From Leifsonia sp. TF02-11 (lineage in GTDB: Bacteria > Actinomycetota > Actinomycetes > Actinomycetales > Microbacteriaceae), in NCBI RefSeq assembly GCF_017565305.1, contig NZ_JAGEKP010000014.1, positions 62,001 through 126,000 of the forward strand: a stretch of DNA of 64,000 nt, read 5' to 3'. Position numbers and translations under genes: made by a program. How positions within the stretch are numbered: position 1 is the first letter of the stretch; each line of letters opens with the position of its first letter. The notes beneath the pieces were generated by a model. That model did no database searches and was not told the origin of the DNA. It saw only the letters and a program-made list of their open reading frames with translations. Of this stretch, positions 32,977 to 42,594 are shown piece after piece.

Positions 32977-34197
32977 ATGCTAGGAAAGAAAGTCACGATC
33001 GGTGCGGCTGTTGCAGCGTCAGTCGCGCTGTTCCTCGTGGGATGTGCCAACCAGCCTTCCACAGGAGGTTCCACCAGCTCCAACTCGAAGGTGAACATCC
33101 CGGCGATCACCTCCGTGGACACGCCCAAAGACGCCGTGCTCCCCGCTGGTGACGGCAAGGCCACCTGCCCGGCGGGTCTGACCATCGCGTACGTGGGAGC
33201 GGAGACCGGCCCCAACGCCCAGCTCGGAATCAACATCTACAACGGCATCCAGCTGGCCATCAACCAGCACAACGATGCCAACAAGGGCTGCCAGGTCGGA
33301 TTCAAGAAGTTCGACACCGAGGGCGACCCGAACAAGGCGACCGGTCCGGTCACCCAGGCGGTCAACGAGGCCGACATCATCGGCGTCGTCGGCCTCCCGT
33401 TCTCCGGCGAGTCGAAGGCGACCGGCAACATCTTCGAGCAGCAGGGCCTGGTGCACATCACCCCGTCGGCCACGAACCCCGGCCTGACCCAGAACGGCTG
33501 GAAGACCTTCTTCCGCGGTCTGGGCAACGACGCGGTGCAGGGCCCGGCCGCGGCGAAGTTCCTGACCGACAAGCTGCAGGCCAAGAAGGTCTACCTGGTT
33601 CAGGACGACTCCGACTACGGAATCGGCCTCGGCACCACCACCTCCAAGGCGCTCGGCAGCGCGCTCGTGGGCACCGACAAGGTGACCACCGGCCAGAAAG
33701 ACTTCTCCGCGGTGATCTCGAAGATCATGAACGCGAAGCCGGACGCGGTCTACTACTCGGGCTACTACGCCGAGGGCGCTCCGTTCGACCAGCAGTTGGT
33801 CAACAAGGGCTACACCGGCACGTTCGTCGGCCCCGACGGGGTGAAGGACGACCAGTTCATCAAGCTGGCCGGTGACGCGTCCAGCAACGCGTACTTCACC
33901 TGCCCCTGCATCCCTGGTGAGCTGATCCCGACGTTCGAGTCGGCCTACAAGTCGCTCGCGAGCGCCGAGCCCGGCACCTACTCGATCGAGGGTTACGACG
34001 CCACCACGGTTCTGCTCGCCGGCATCGACAAGGGCAAGACGACCCGCGCCGACCTGGTCGACTGGGTCAAGAACTACGACGCCGACGGTCTGAGCAAGCA
34101 CTACAAGTGGGACTCCACCGGTGAGCTCCAGGCGCCGACCGTCTACGGGTACAAGGTCGAGAACGGCAAGATCGTCCCGATCGGAACCATCGGATAG
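32977..34197 (+). CDS. livK: Branched-chain amino-acid ABC transporter substrate-binding lipoprotein
   Basis: 406 residues. Signal peptide TIGAAVAASVALFLVGC with lipobox Cys near 23, so anchored outside the membrane. Mature part is a type I periplasmic-binding fold: LTIAYVGAETGPNAQLGINIYNGIQLAINQHN near 70, VVGLPFSGESKATG, and KVYLVQDDSDYGIGLG. Start ATG 32977 with GAGAGG 6 nt upstream. Binds Leu/Ile/Val or related amides and feeds LivHMGF. Followed by a strong hairpin, so most transcripts probably stop here, giving excess binding protein. Confidence 0.94.
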   Translation: MLGKKVTIGAAVAASVALFLVGCANQPSTGGSTSSNSKVNIPAITSVDTPKDAVLPAGDGKATCPAGLTIAYVGAETGPNAQLGINIYNGIQLAINQHNDANKGCQVGFKKFDTEGDPNKATGPVTQAVNEADIIGVVGLPFSGESKATGNIFEQQGLVHITPSATNPGLTQNGWKTFFRGLGNDAVQGPAAAKFLTDKLQAKKVYLVQDDSDYGIGLGTTTSKALGSALVGTDKVTTGQKDFSAVISKIMNAKPDAVYYSGYYAEGAPFDQQLVNKGYTGTFVGPDGVKDDQFIKLAGDASSNAYFTCPCIPGELIPTFESAYKSLASAEPGTYSIEGYDATTVLLAGIDKGKTTRADLVDWVKNYDADGLSKHYKWDSTGELQAPTVYGYKVENGKIVPIGTIG

Positions 34198-34208
34198 CGC
34201 GACACGCG

Positions 34209-34243
34209 AAGGTGCCGCGGGCCACCGTGGCCCGCGGCACCTT
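34209..34243 (+). terminator. Hairpin after livK
   Basis: 16-bp perfect stem AAGGTGCCGCGGGCCA with its complement, 3-base loop CCG, followed by TTTGTTT. Placed between livK and livH; probably an attenuating terminator that lowers transporter relative to binding protein. Confidence 0.75.
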
Positions 34244-34309
34244 TGTTTCGACTCTCATTAGAACTGAGCCGGACCAACGACGATCCGGCACTGAACCCTG
34301 GAAGTTCGA

Positions 34310-35320
34310 ATGCTCGAAACCCTCGTACTCGTCCATCCCGTCCTCGACAACTCCTGGATCAACTTCGATGTCAACGCGCTCGTCCAGAACTTCTGGAGCG
34401 CGACCTTCGACGGCCTCACCTTCGGCGCCATCTACGGCCTGATCGCCGTCGGCTACACGCTCGTCTACGGCGTGCTCAACCTGATCAACTTCGCGCACTC
34501 CGAAGTGTTCATCGTCGGTGCGTATGGCGTGGTCATCACGCTCACCTCGCTCGGCTTCGGCCCGAGCGCGCCGAACCTCAGTCCGGCGGCGATCATCGGC
34601 GACCTGTTGTTGGCGCTCATCGTCGGTATGGCAGCCTCGGCGTTCACCGCGTGGGTGCTCGAACGCGTGGCCTACCGCCCTCTCCGAAAACGGAACGCGC
34701 CACGCCTGGTGTTCCTCATCACCGCGATCGGCGCCTCGTTCACGATCCAGTACCTGATCTTCCTGATCCGGGGTGCGAACGCGGAGCCGGCGGTGACGAT
34801 GTTCATCCCGACGCCGATCTTCGACGTGTTCGGCACCATCGTGAACAGCCAGCAGATCATCATCGTGGTCGCCTCCGTGATCCTGATGATCGCGACCGAC
34901 TGGTTCATCCGCCGCACGCGCACCGGCCGCGGTATCCGCGCGGTCGCCCAGGACGCCGACACGGCGACATTGATGGGCGTGAACAAGGAGCGCATCATCC
35001 AGATCACCTTCATCACCGGCGGTATCCTCGCCGGGGCGGCGGCCCTGTTCTACGTGATGCTGGTGCCATCGGGCGTGATCTACAACGGTGGGTTCATCCT
35101 CGGCGTCAAGGCGTTCGCGGCGGCGGTCCTCGGCGGGATCGGCAACGTGCGCGGTGCCCTGCTCGGTGGTCTCCTGCTCGGCGTGATCGGCAACTACGGC
35201 CAGATCCTGCTGGGCGACTCGCAGTGGACGGACGTCGTCGCCTTCGTCGTCCTCGTCCTCGTGTTGCTGATCAAGCCGACCGGCATCCTCGGCACCTCCC
35301 TCGGAAGGAGCCGCGCATGA
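34310..35320 (+). CDS. livH: Branched-chain amino-acid ABC transporter permease
   Basis: 336 residues, about eight transmembrane helices. LivH signatures: FGAIYGLIAVGYTLVYGVLNLINFAHSEVFIVGAYG near 43-78, the EAA-like RRTRTGRGIRAVAQDADTATLMGVN near 200, and VLGGIGNVRGALLGGLLLGVI near 273. Pairs with LivM to form the channel. Stop overlaps livM start (ATGA). Confidence 0.95.
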   Translation: MLETLVLVHPVLDNSWINFDVNALVQNFWSATFDGLTFGAIYGLIAVGYTLVYGVLNLINFAHSEVFIVGAYGVVITLTSLGFGPSAPNLSPAAIIGDLLLALIVGMAASAFTAWVLERVAYRPLRKRNAPRLVFLITAIGASFTIQYLIFLIRGANAEPAVTMFIPTPIFDVFGTIVNSQQIIIVVASVILMIATDWFIRRTRTGRGIRAVAQDADTATLMGVNKERIIQITFITGGILAGAAALFYVMLVPSGVIYNGGFILGVKAFAAAVLGGIGNVRGALLGGLLLGVIGNYGQILLGDSQWTDVVAFVVLVLVLLIKPTGILGTSLGRSRA

Positions 35321-36477
35321 GCATGACAGAAGGCCCCAAGGTCCTCCCCGACGGCCGGGGAGAGCAGGCCGACGATGCGATGGAGGCCGCGCGCGCCCGC
35401 AAGCGCGGCGGCTTCCTCCAGCCGCTCCGCGACCGCTGGAACGCCCTTCCGCGTGCGGTGCAATGGGCGTGGCTGCTCATCGTCGTCGCCCTGGCGTACG
35501 CGCTGCCATACCTGAACTTCTTCCCGCTGACCACAGAGCCGGGCAACGACTGGCCGCTGGCGTGCTTCGCGATGGCGACCTACGGGCTCATCGCGGTCGG
35601 CCTCAACGTGGTGGTCGGCTACGCCGGCCTCCTCGACCTCGGGTACGTCGCCTTCTTTGCGGTGGGCTCGTACACCGCGGCGATGCTGACCAGCCCGGAC
35701 TCACCGTTCCTGAAGATCCCGTACCTGTGGACCATCCCGGTCGCCATGGCGATCACGATGACCTTCGGCGTCATCCTGGGCGTGCCGACGCTGCGGTTGC
35801 GCGGCGACTACCTGGCGATCGTCACGCTCGGCTTCGGTGAGATCGTGCGCATCCTCGCCACGATCATCCCGGCGATGAAGGGCCAGGTCGGCTTCCAGAA
35901 CGTCGGCCACCCGCCGGGGGAGACCGCCAAGGGGGTCCCGATCTTCTCGAACTCCAACGGCGTGCCCTGGTACTGGCTCACGGTGACGATCATCATCGTC
36001 ATCCTGCTTCTGGTCGGCAATCTGGAGCGCAGCCGCGTGGGCCGCGCCTGGATCGCCATCCGCGAGGACGAGGACGCCGCCGAGATCATGGGCGTGCCCA
36101 CCTTCAAATACAAGGTGTGGGCGTTCGCGATCGGCGCCGGCGTCGGCGGCCTCTCCGGCGCGCTCTTCGCCGGTCAGGTCGGCTTCGTGAACAACCAGAA
36201 GTTCGACGTGCAGACGTCGATCCTGTTCCTGGCGGCGGTCGTCCTCGGCGGTGCGGGCAACAAGGTCGGGGCGATGATCGGCGGCGCCATCGTGGCGTAC
36301 ATCCCGCTGCGCTTCACGGCGATCGCCGACTACAAGTACCTGATCTTCGGCGTCGCGCTCGTCATCATCATGATCTTCCGCTCGCAGGGTCTGTTCCCGG
36401 CGCGGCAGAAGCTGCTGGCGTACGGCAGACAGGCCTATCAGAGAGTGGCCCAGGCGACGAAGGGAGGCGCGCAGTGA
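35317..36477 (+). CDS. livM: Branched-chain amino-acid ABC transporter permease
   Basis: 386 residues, ATG at 35317 with GGAAGGAG 6 nt upstream. About ten transmembrane helices after a 40-residue cytoplasmic N-terminus ([17 protein letters not shown]). LivM signatures: [36 protein letters not shown] near 88, [20 protein letters not shown] near 160 and [20 protein letters not shown] near 240. Stop overlaps the GTG of livG. Confidence 0.95.
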   Translation: MSMTEGPKVLPDGRGEQADDAMEAARARKRGGFLQPLRDRWNALPRAVQWAWLLIVVALAYALPYLNFFPLTTEPGNDWPLACFAMATYGLIAVGLNVVVGYAGLLDLGYVAFFAVGSYTAAMLTSPDSPFLKIPYLWTIPVAMAITMTFGVILGVPTLRLRGDYLAIVTLGFGEIVRILATIIPAMKGQVGFQNVGHPPGETAKGVPIFSNSNGVPWYWLTVTIIIVILLLVGNLERSRVGRAWIAIREDEDAAEIMGVPTFKYKVWAFAIGAGVGGLSGALFAGQVGFVNNQKFDVQTSILFLAAVVLGGAGNKVGAMIGGAIVAYIPLRFTAIADYKYLIFGVALVIIMIFRSQGLFPARQKLLAYGRQAYQRVAQATKGGAQ

Positions 36478-37388
36478 GCGACCAGCCCACCCCGGAGACT
36501 CCGGAAGAGGAGCCGGTCCTCGGCGCCAACGAGGAAGAGCTCGAAGCCGCGGGCGTCGACCTGGAGGTCGCCGAGGCTGCGGCTCCCGACCGGGAGATCG
36601 CGGTCGAGGTCGGCGAGAACATCGTGGAGGTGCGCAACCTCACCGTGAAGTTCGGCGGCCTCCTCGCCCTCGACGATGTCTCGTTCGACATCCGCCGCGG
36701 CGAGATCCTCGGCTTGATCGGGCCGAACGGCGCAGGCAAGACGACGTGCTTCAACGCGATGACCGGTGTCTACAAGCCGACCAGCGGCGACGTGTTGCTG
36801 GAGGGCCAGTCGATCAAGGGTCAGAAGCAGCACAAGATCACCCGGCTCGGCCTGGCGCGCACGTTCCAGAACATCCGCCTCTTCGGTGAGATGACGGCGC
36901 TGGAGAACGTCGTGGTCGGGCTCGACGCGCGGCACAGGACCTCGGTCCCCGGCGCGCTCCTCCGGCTGCCGCGGCATACCCGCGAGGAGAAGTCCGCGAT
37001 CGAGCGCGGGATGGCGCTGCTCGAGTTCGTCGGGATCGCCGATCACGCCGCAGACCTCTCCCGGTCGCTGCCGTACGGCTCCCAGCGCCGGCTGGAGATC
37101 GCGCGCGCTCTCGCGACCGACCCCAAGGTGCTCTGCCTGGACGAGCCGGCCGCCGGCTTCAACCCGGCGGAGAAGGAGGACCTGATGGACCTCATCAGGA
37201 CAATCCGCGCCGACGGGTACACCGTCCTCCTCATCGAACACGACATGAAGCTGGTCATGGGCGTGACGGACCGCATCGTGGTGCTGGAGTTCGGCCGCAA
37301 GCTGGCCGATGACGTGCCGCGCGAGATCCGGAACGACCCGCGCGTGATCGCCGCCTACCTCGGGGAGCCCGAAGATGACGTTGCTTGA
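36474..37388 (+). CDS. livG: Branched-chain amino-acid ABC transporter ATP-binding protein
   Basis: 304 residues from GTG at 36474 (GGGAGG 6 nt upstream). Walker [19 protein letters not shown] near 81, the long helical LivG insertion ([19 protein letters not shown]), signature [17 protein letters not shown] near 198 and Walker [18 protein letters not shown] 45-residue acidic N-terminal extension ([19 protein letters not shown]) precedes the ATPase, longer than in standard LivG. Overlaps livF by 14 nt. Confidence 0.95.
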   Translation: MSDQPTPETPEEEPVLGANEEELEAAGVDLEVAEAAAPDREIAVEVGENIVEVRNLTVKFGGLLALDDVSFDIRRGEILGLIGPNGAGKTTCFNAMTGVYKPTSGDVLLEGQSIKGQKQHKITRLGLARTFQNIRLFGEMTALENVVVGLDARHRTSVPGALLRLPRHTREEKSAIERGMALLEFVGIADHAADLSRSLPYGSQRRLEIARALATDPKVLCLDEPAAGFNPAEKEDLMDLIRTIRADGYTVLLIEHDMKLVMGVTDRIVVLEFGRKLADDVPREIRNDPRVIAAYLGEPEDDVA

Positions 37389-38088
37389 ACTGAAGAACAT
37401 CAGCGTCTCCTACGGGCGCATCGAGGCGATCCACGACATGTCCTTCTCGGTGGAGGAGGGCGAGATCGTCAGCCTCATCGGCGCGAACGGCGCGGGCAAG
37501 TCGACCACGATGAAGACCATCTCGGGCATCCTGAACCCGTCGAAGGGCTCCATCCTGTTCGACGGCCAGGACATCACCAAGATGAAGGCGCACATCCGTG
37601 TGATCCGCGGCATCTCGCAGGCGCCGGAGGGCCGAGGGATCTTTCCGGGCATGACGGTGATGGAGAACCTCGACATGGGGGCGTTCGGCCGCAAGGACCG
37701 CTCCAACATGGGTCCCGACTTCGAGCGCGTGTTCGCCCTGTTCCCGCGGCTCGCCGAGCGCAAGACACAGGTCGGCGGCACGATGTCCGGCGGCGAGCAG
37801 CAGATGCTCGCCATCGGCCGCGCGCTGATGTCGAACCCGCGGCTGCTGCTCCTCGACGAACCGTCCATGGGGCTCGCGCCCCAGTTCATCCGGCAGATCT
37901 TCTCGATCGTCACGGAGATCAACAAGCAGGGCACGACGGTGCTGCTGGTGGAGCAGAACGCCAACCAGGCGCTCGCCCGCGCCCACCGTGCGTTCGTGCT
38001 GGAGACCGGGAGCATCACGCGCTCGGGAACCGGTCGCGAGCTCCTCGCCGACCCCGCCATCAAGGAGGCCTACCTCGGCGTGGGCTGA
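37375..38088 (+). CDS. livF: Branched-chain amino-acid ABC transporter ATP-binding protein
   Basis: 237 residues. Walker A SLIGANGAGKSTTMKTISG near 34, Q-loop QAPEGRGIFPGMTVMENL near 82, signature TMSGGEQQMLAIGRALM near 138 and Walker B LLLLDEPSMGLAPQ. Second ATPase of the heteromeric LivGF pair. Last gene of the transporter; a 27-bp hairpin follows 24 nt after the stop. Confidence 0.96.
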   Translation: MTLLELKNISVSYGRIEAIHDMSFSVEEGEIVSLIGANGAGKSTTMKTISGILNPSKGSILFDGQDITKMKAHIRVIRGISQAPEGRGIFPGMTVMENLDMGAFGRKDRSNMGPDFERVFALFPRLAERKTQVGGTMSGGEQQMLAIGRALMSNPRLLLLDEPSMGLAPQFIRQIFSIVTEINKQGTTVLLVEQNANQALARAHRAFVLETGSITRSGTGRELLADPAIKEAYLGVG

Positions 38089-38112
38089 CCCGCTCTCCAC
38101 TCGCCACCCCGG

Positions 38113-38169
38113 CGAGGGGCACGTCGTTGTCGCTTTTCGCGCCGAAAAGTGACAACGACGTGCCCCTCG
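38113..38169. repeat. 27-bp near-perfect hairpin between livF and smc
   Basis: CGAGGGGCACGTCGTTGTC and onward pairs with 38143-38169 through 27 positions with one G.T pair and a CGC loop at 38140-38142. No T run follows, so it is not a standard intrinsic terminator. It separates the liv operon from the leaderless smc promoter. Confidence 0.85.
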
Positions 38170-38197
38170 GCTGCGTAGTGGGAGGTGAGAGGTCGGG

Positions 38198-38203
38198 TAG
38201 ATT
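38198..38203 (+). promoter_or_regulatory. -10 hexamer TAGATT, leaderless promoter of smc
   Basis: TAGATT ends 7 nt before the GTG at 38211; no ribosome binding site. Confidence 0.55.
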
Positions 38204-38210
38204 CACCTGC

Positions 38211-41200
38211 GTGTATTTGAAGAGTCTGACGCTCAAGGGCTTCAAGTCGTTCGCCACGCCGACGACCTTCGCCTTCGAGCCGGGCGTGACCTGCGTCGTC
38301 GGCCCCAACGGGTCCGGCAAGTCGAACGTGGTCGACGCGCTCGCCTGGGTGATGGGCGAGCAGGGCGCCAAGACGCTTCGCGGCGGCAAGATGGAGGACG
38401 TGATCTTCGCCGGCACCTCCACCCGCGGCCCGCTCGGCCGTGCCGAGGTGCAGCTCACCATCGACAACACCGACGGCGCGCTGCCGATCGAGTACACCGA
38501 GGTGACGATCTCGCGGACGCTGTTCCGCAACGGCGGCAGCGAATACGCGATCAACGGCCAGTCGTGCCGGCTGCTCGACGTCCAGGAGCTGCTCAGCGAC
38601 TCCGGCCTCGGCCGCGAGATGCACGTCATCGTCGGTCAAGGTCAGCTGGACGCGGTGCTGCGCGCCACTCCGGAGGAGCGCCGCGGCTTCATCGAGGAGG
38701 CCGCAGGCATCCTCAAGCACCGCCGCCGCAAAGAGAAGACCCTCCGCAAGCTGGAGGCGATGCAGACCAACCTGACCCGCCTGAGCGACCTCGCGGGCGA
38801 GGTCCGGCGGCAGCTGAAGCCGCTCGGGCACCAGGCCGAGATCGCGCGGGAGGCGCAGTCCATCGCCGCGATCGTCCGCGACGCGCGGGCGCGGCTCCTC
38901 GCCGACGAGGTCGTGACCCTGCGACGCTCGCTCGACGACCACACCCGCTCCGAGACCGAGCGGCACAGCGAGCAGATCGTACTGCAGGAGCAGCTCGAGC
39001 AGAAGCAGCTGCGCCGCACCCGCCTGGAGCAGGCTCAGGTCGGCGACGCCGTCGACGTCGCGCGCAGAACGGCCTTCGCGCTCGAGCAGGCGCAGGACCG
39101 ACTCCGAAGCCTGTACACCCTGGCGACGCAGCGGCTCGCGTTGCTCGGCAGCCAGGCCGAGACGACCGACGACGGCCCGCGGGTCAGTCCGCAGATGGTG
39201 CAGGACGCCGCAGACGAGGTCGAGCGCCTTCGCGGCGCCGTCGCCGAGGCCGAGGCCGCGTGGCAGGCCGCCCAGGCGGCCACACGCAGCGCTCGTGCCC
39301 GCCTCGACTCCGTTGACGAGGAGATCGCCGCGCAGAGCGCGCTGGTCTCCAAGCACGATCTGGAGATCAGCAAGCTGAACGGTCAGGCCGAGGCGGCTGC
39401 ACAGCGCCTGGCGGCGGTGCGCGGCGAGGTGCTGCGGCAGCAGAACGCCCTGGACGCCGCGACCGAGCGTCGCGAGAAGGCGCGCTCCGAGTTCGCCGCG
39501 CGTGAGGCGAGCGCCGAGATCGGCGACCCGGGTGAGAACAGCCTCGACGAGGCGTACGAGCTCGCCCAGGCCGACGTGTTCGAAGCCGAAGGACTCATCG
39601 AGAAGCTGCGCGAAGACCTCCACGCGCTCGAGCGCGAGCGCGACGCCCTCGCCGCCCGCACCTCCGCCCTGTCGCTCGCGCTCGACCAGAAGGACGGCTC
39701 CGCCGCCCTGGTGGGTGCCCGGTTGGCCGGCGTCCGCGGGCTGGTCGCCGAGCATCTGCGGGTGCACCCCGGATACGAGGCGGCGATCGCGGCAGCGCTC
39801 GGCACGCTGGCCGACGCCGTGCTCGCCGACAGCAGGAGCCACGCGTTCGACGCGGTCGCCCACGCCGCCTCCGACGACCTGGGCCGGGTGGAGGTCGTCG
39901 TCGCCGACGCCCCGGCACCCGAGGTCGACCTCACCGGCATCGCGGGCGTCGTGCCCGCACGCTCGGTGGTCGAGGCGCCCTCCGGTGTGCTCGGCCTGCT
40001 CGCGTTCACCGCGATCGCCGACGACCTGGAGGCCGCCCGCTCTGCGGCAGAGGCGTTCCGCGCCCGTGGGCTCGGCGGCCCGGTCACGCTCATCACGCGA
40101 GCGGGAGACGTGCTCACCGACTTCGTGCTGCGCGGCGGCTCCGGCGCCAAGCAGAGTCGCATCGAGCTCTTCGCCGAGCGCGACGCCGCCCAGGAGCGGC
40201 TGGACGAGGTCACCTCCTTGATCGACAGGGCGCGCTTCGCGCTGGCCGAGCAGCGCGGGGTCGTGCAGGTGGCCAAGGAGCAGTCGCAGGCGGCGCTGTC
40301 CGCCCTGCGCGAGTTCGACGCGAAGCTCGCGGCGCAGACCGAGCAGCTCAACCGCCTGCGCGTGCAGTCGGAGGCCGCAGAAGCGGAGTTCGACCGGCTG
40401 AGCCGTGCGCTCGAGCAGGCGGCGGAGCGGGTCGCCGACGCCGAGAAGGCGGCGGAGTCCGCGAAGTCGGAACTGGAGGTCGCCCGCTCGCGGCCGCGAC
40501 CCATCTTGGACGTCTCCGCCCGCGACGCGCTGTCGCTGGAACTGGACGCCGCGCGCGAGTCCGAGGTGGAGTCCCGCTTGGGCGTGGAGACGGCCAAGGA
40601 GCGCGTGCGCGCCGAGCAGGCGCGCGGCGCGGCACTTTCCCGCCAGCTGGAGGCGGAGCGCGCCGCCGCGGAGGAGGCCGCCCGCCGGGCGGTCATCCGG
40701 CGCAGGCAGCTCGACGCGGCGCAGGGCGTCGTCGACGCGCTGCCCGCCGTGCTCGCGTCCGCCGACCGGTCCGTTGCCCAGGCGCGCCTGGAGCTGGCGA
40801 CCGCGGAGGCGCAGCGGGCGAGCCAGAACGAGGAGCTCGCGTCCGTGCGCCGCGAGGAGTCCGCGATCCGGGAGCGCCTGCACACGATCACGGAGGCCGT
40901 GCACGGCCTGGAGCTGCAGATCTACGAGAAGAAGCTGCACCTGTCGAGCCTCCTCGAGCGGGCGGGCAGCGAGCTCGGACTGGTGGAGGACGTGCTCGTC
41001 GCCGAGTACGGTCCCGAGGTCCTGATCCCCGTCGAGCGGCCAGCGGGCGACGACCTCGGCGATTCCGATGGCGGCGACACCGACGGTGCCGGCGGCGAGC
41101 CGCAGGGCGTCCTGTTCGTCCGCGAACAGCAGCAGAAGCGCCTCGCCGCGGCCGAGCGCAAGCTCGCCCAGCTCGGCAGGGTCAACCCGCTGGCGCTCGA

Positions 41201-41783
41201 GGAGTTCGCCGCGCTCGAGCAGCGGCACAAGTTCCTCACCGAGCAGCTGACCGACCTCACCAACACGCGCAAAGACCTGGTGACGATCATCGAGGAGATC
41301 GACGAGAAGATGCAGACCATCTTCGAGTCGGCCTTCGCCGACACCGAGGCGGCCTTCGAGCGCGTGTTCCCGATCCTGTTCCCCGGCGGCTCAGGGCACA
41401 TCGCGCTGACGAACCCGGACGACCTCCTCACCACCGGCATCGAGGTCTCGGTCAAGCCGGCCGGAAAGAAGATCGAACGGCTCTCGCTGCTGTCCGGAGG
41501 CGAGCGGTCGCTCGCCGCCGTGGCCCTGCTGATCGCGATCTTCAAGGCGCGCCCCAGCCCGTTCTACATCATGGACGAGGTGGAGGCCGCGCTCGACGAC
41601 GCCAACCTGGGCCGCCTGCTGACGATCTTCGAGGACCTCCGCGAGAACAGCCAGCTCATCGTGATCACGCATCAGAAGCGCACGATGGAGATCGCCGACG
41701 CCCTCTACGGCGTCTCGATGCGCCAGGACGGCGTCTCGGCGGTCGTCGGCCAGCGCGTCGCGCAGGAGCAGGTGTCGGCGTAG
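38211..41783 (+). CDS. smc: Chromosome partition protein SMC
   Basis: 1190 residues from GTG at 38211. Condensin ATPase that folds and segregates the chromosome with ScpAB. N-terminal Walker A VVGPNGSGKSNVVDALAWVMGEQGAK near 29, two long coiled coils around a hinge (VGARLAGVRGLVAEHLRVHPGYEAAIAAALG near 500), and C-terminal LSLLSGGERSLAAVALLIAIF signature near 1080 with Walker B FYIMDEVEAALDD. Full length for actinobacterial SMC. The large antisense frame opposite it is a composition shadow. Confidence 0.97.
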   Translation: MYLKSLTLKGFKSFATPTTFAFEPGVTCVVGPNGSGKSNVVDALAWVMGEQGAKTLRGGKMEDVIFAGTSTRGPLGRAEVQLTIDNTDGALPIEYTEVTISRTLFRNGGSEYAINGQSCRLLDVQELLSDSGLGREMHVIVGQGQLDAVLRATPEERRGFIEEAAGILKHRRRKEKTLRKLEAMQTNLTRLSDLAGEVRRQLKPLGHQAEIAREAQSIAAIVRDARARLLADEVVTLRRSLDDHTRSETERHSEQIVLQEQLEQKQLRRTRLEQAQVGDAVDVARRTAFALEQAQDRLRSLYTLATQRLALLGSQAETTDDGPRVSPQMVQDAADEVERLRGAVAEAEAAWQAAQAATRSARARLDSVDEEIAAQSALVSKHDLEISKLNGQAEAAAQRLAAVRGEVLRQQNALDAATERREKARSEFAAREASAEIGDPGENSLDEAYELAQADVFEAEGLIEKLREDLHALERERDALAARTSALSLALDQKDGSAALVGARLAGVRGLVAEHLRVHPGYEAAIAAALGTLADAVLADSRSHAFDAVAHAASDDLGRVEVVVADAPAPEVDLTGIAGVVPARSVVEAPSGVLGLLAFTAIADDLEAARSAAEAFRARGLGGPVTLITRAGDVLTDFVLRGGSGAKQSRIELFAERDAAQERLDEVTSLIDRARFALAEQRGVVQVAKEQSQAALSALREFDAKLAAQTEQLNRLRVQSEAAEAEFDRLSRALEQAAERVADAEKAAESAKSELEVARSRPRPILDVSARDALSLELDAARESEVESRLGVETAKERVRAEQARGAALSRQLEAERAAAEEAARRAVIRRRQLDAAQGVVDALPAVLASADRSVAQARLELATAEAQRASQNEELASVRREESAIRERLHTITEAVHGLELQIYEKKLHLSSLLERAGSELGLVEDVLVAEYGPEVLIPVERPAGDDLGDSDGGDTDGAGGEPQGVLFVREQQQKRLAAAERKLAQLGRVNPLALEEFAALEQRHKFLTEQLTDLTNTRKDLVTIIEEIDEKMQTIFESAFADTEAAFERVFPILFPGGSGHIALTNPDDLLTTGIEVSVKPAGKKIERLSLLSGGERSLAAVALLIAIFKARPSPFYIMDEVEAALDDANLGRLLTIFEDLRENSQLIVITHQKRTMEIADALYGVSMRQDGVSAVVGQRVAQEQVSA

Positions 41784-41793
41784 TCCCGCCCGG

Positions 41794-42564
41794 CTACAGT
41801 TCGATCGCCGCCAGCTTCTCGTCGAGACCGTCGAGTGCTTCGGCCGCGCGCCGCTCGCAGCGCCTGGCGAGACCGATGTGGCCATGCTCCCGCAACTGGT
41901 GCGCGAGCAGCAGGTCGTCGCGATTGTCGCCGAGGGCGTCCTGCGCGGCCTTCGCCGCGGCGGCGAGCCGCACGGCAGGACGACCGAGTTCGTCCGCGAC
42001 GGCTTCGGCGGCGTAACGGACCTTGCGGGCGGCCTTGCGCGTCTCGTGACGGTCCTCGAGCGAGTCACCGCGGGGGAGATGGACCTTTCGGATCGCCTTC
42101 TGCAGTCCACGGCTCCTGACCCGATCGGATCCTGAGCGTCCCTTGGCGCTGAGCGGCGGCTCGGCCGCGAACATCTGCAGGTCGGCGAGGAGCACCCGCA
42201 CCGTCCTGCCCCGCAGGTGCTGGATCAACGACGCCAATTCGCGCTCGTGCGCGGCCCGGGTCTCCGCGACCTCCGCGGACACGACGTCGACCACGGCGAT
42301 CTCGTCGTCGGCCTCCAGCAGATCCTCCAGCGCGTCGGCCTTCACTTCGAGGTCGCGCACCGCGCCCAGGCGGTCGCCCAGCGACTTCAGCCGAGAGCGC
42401 AACCGCACCTCGGCATCCCGGTCGAACGCCGCGCGGTACACCTGCAGCACGCTGCGGAGCCTTCGCACGCGGATCCGCGCCTGGTGAACGGCATCCTCGC
42501 CGTCGCTCTCGATCGCGACGAGCTGCTCGGCGAGCTCGGCCGACACCGCGACGAGGGAGAACAT
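41794..42564 (-). CDS. CHAD-domain protein
   Basis: 256 residues from ATG at 42564. All-helical domain rich in conserved Arg/His/Lys: EDAVHQARIRVRRLRSVLQVYRAAF near 24-48, RLKSLGDRLGAVRDLEVKADALE near 57, and HETRKAARKVRYAAEAV near 172, the CHAD (conserved histidine alpha-helical) pattern. CHAD domains bind polyphosphate; here it stands alone without a CYTH domain. Convergent with smc, 10 bp apart, and divergent from ftsY. Confidence 0.85.
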   Translation of the reverse strand: MFSLVAVSAELAEQLVAIESDGEDAVHQARIRVRRLRSVLQVYRAAFDRDAEVRLRSRLKSLGDRLGAVRDLEVKADALEDLLEADDEIAVVDVVSAEVAETRAAHERELASLIQHLRGRTVRVLLADLQMFAAEPPLSAKGRSGSDRVRSRGLQKAIRKVHLPRGDSLEDRHETRKAARKVRYAAEAVADELGRPAVRLAAAAKAAQDALGDNRDDLLLAHQLREHGHIGLARRCERRAAEALDGLDEKLAAIEL

Positions 42565-42581
42565 GCCGCCACCGTACCAAC

Positions 42582-42587
42582 TAGTCT
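42582..42587 (+). promoter_or_regulatory. -10 hexamer TAGTCT, leaderless promoter of ftsY
   Basis: TAGTCT ends 7 nt before the ftsY ATG at 42595 within the 30-bp divergent gap. Confidence 0.55.
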
Positions 42588-42594
42588 GAGTGTC

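Noticed and set aside
38070-41228. 1052-codon open frame antisense to smc
   Set aside because: Composition shadow of a GC-rich gene: Arg/Leu/Gly-rich, no domain, and the sense strand encodes full SMC motifs.
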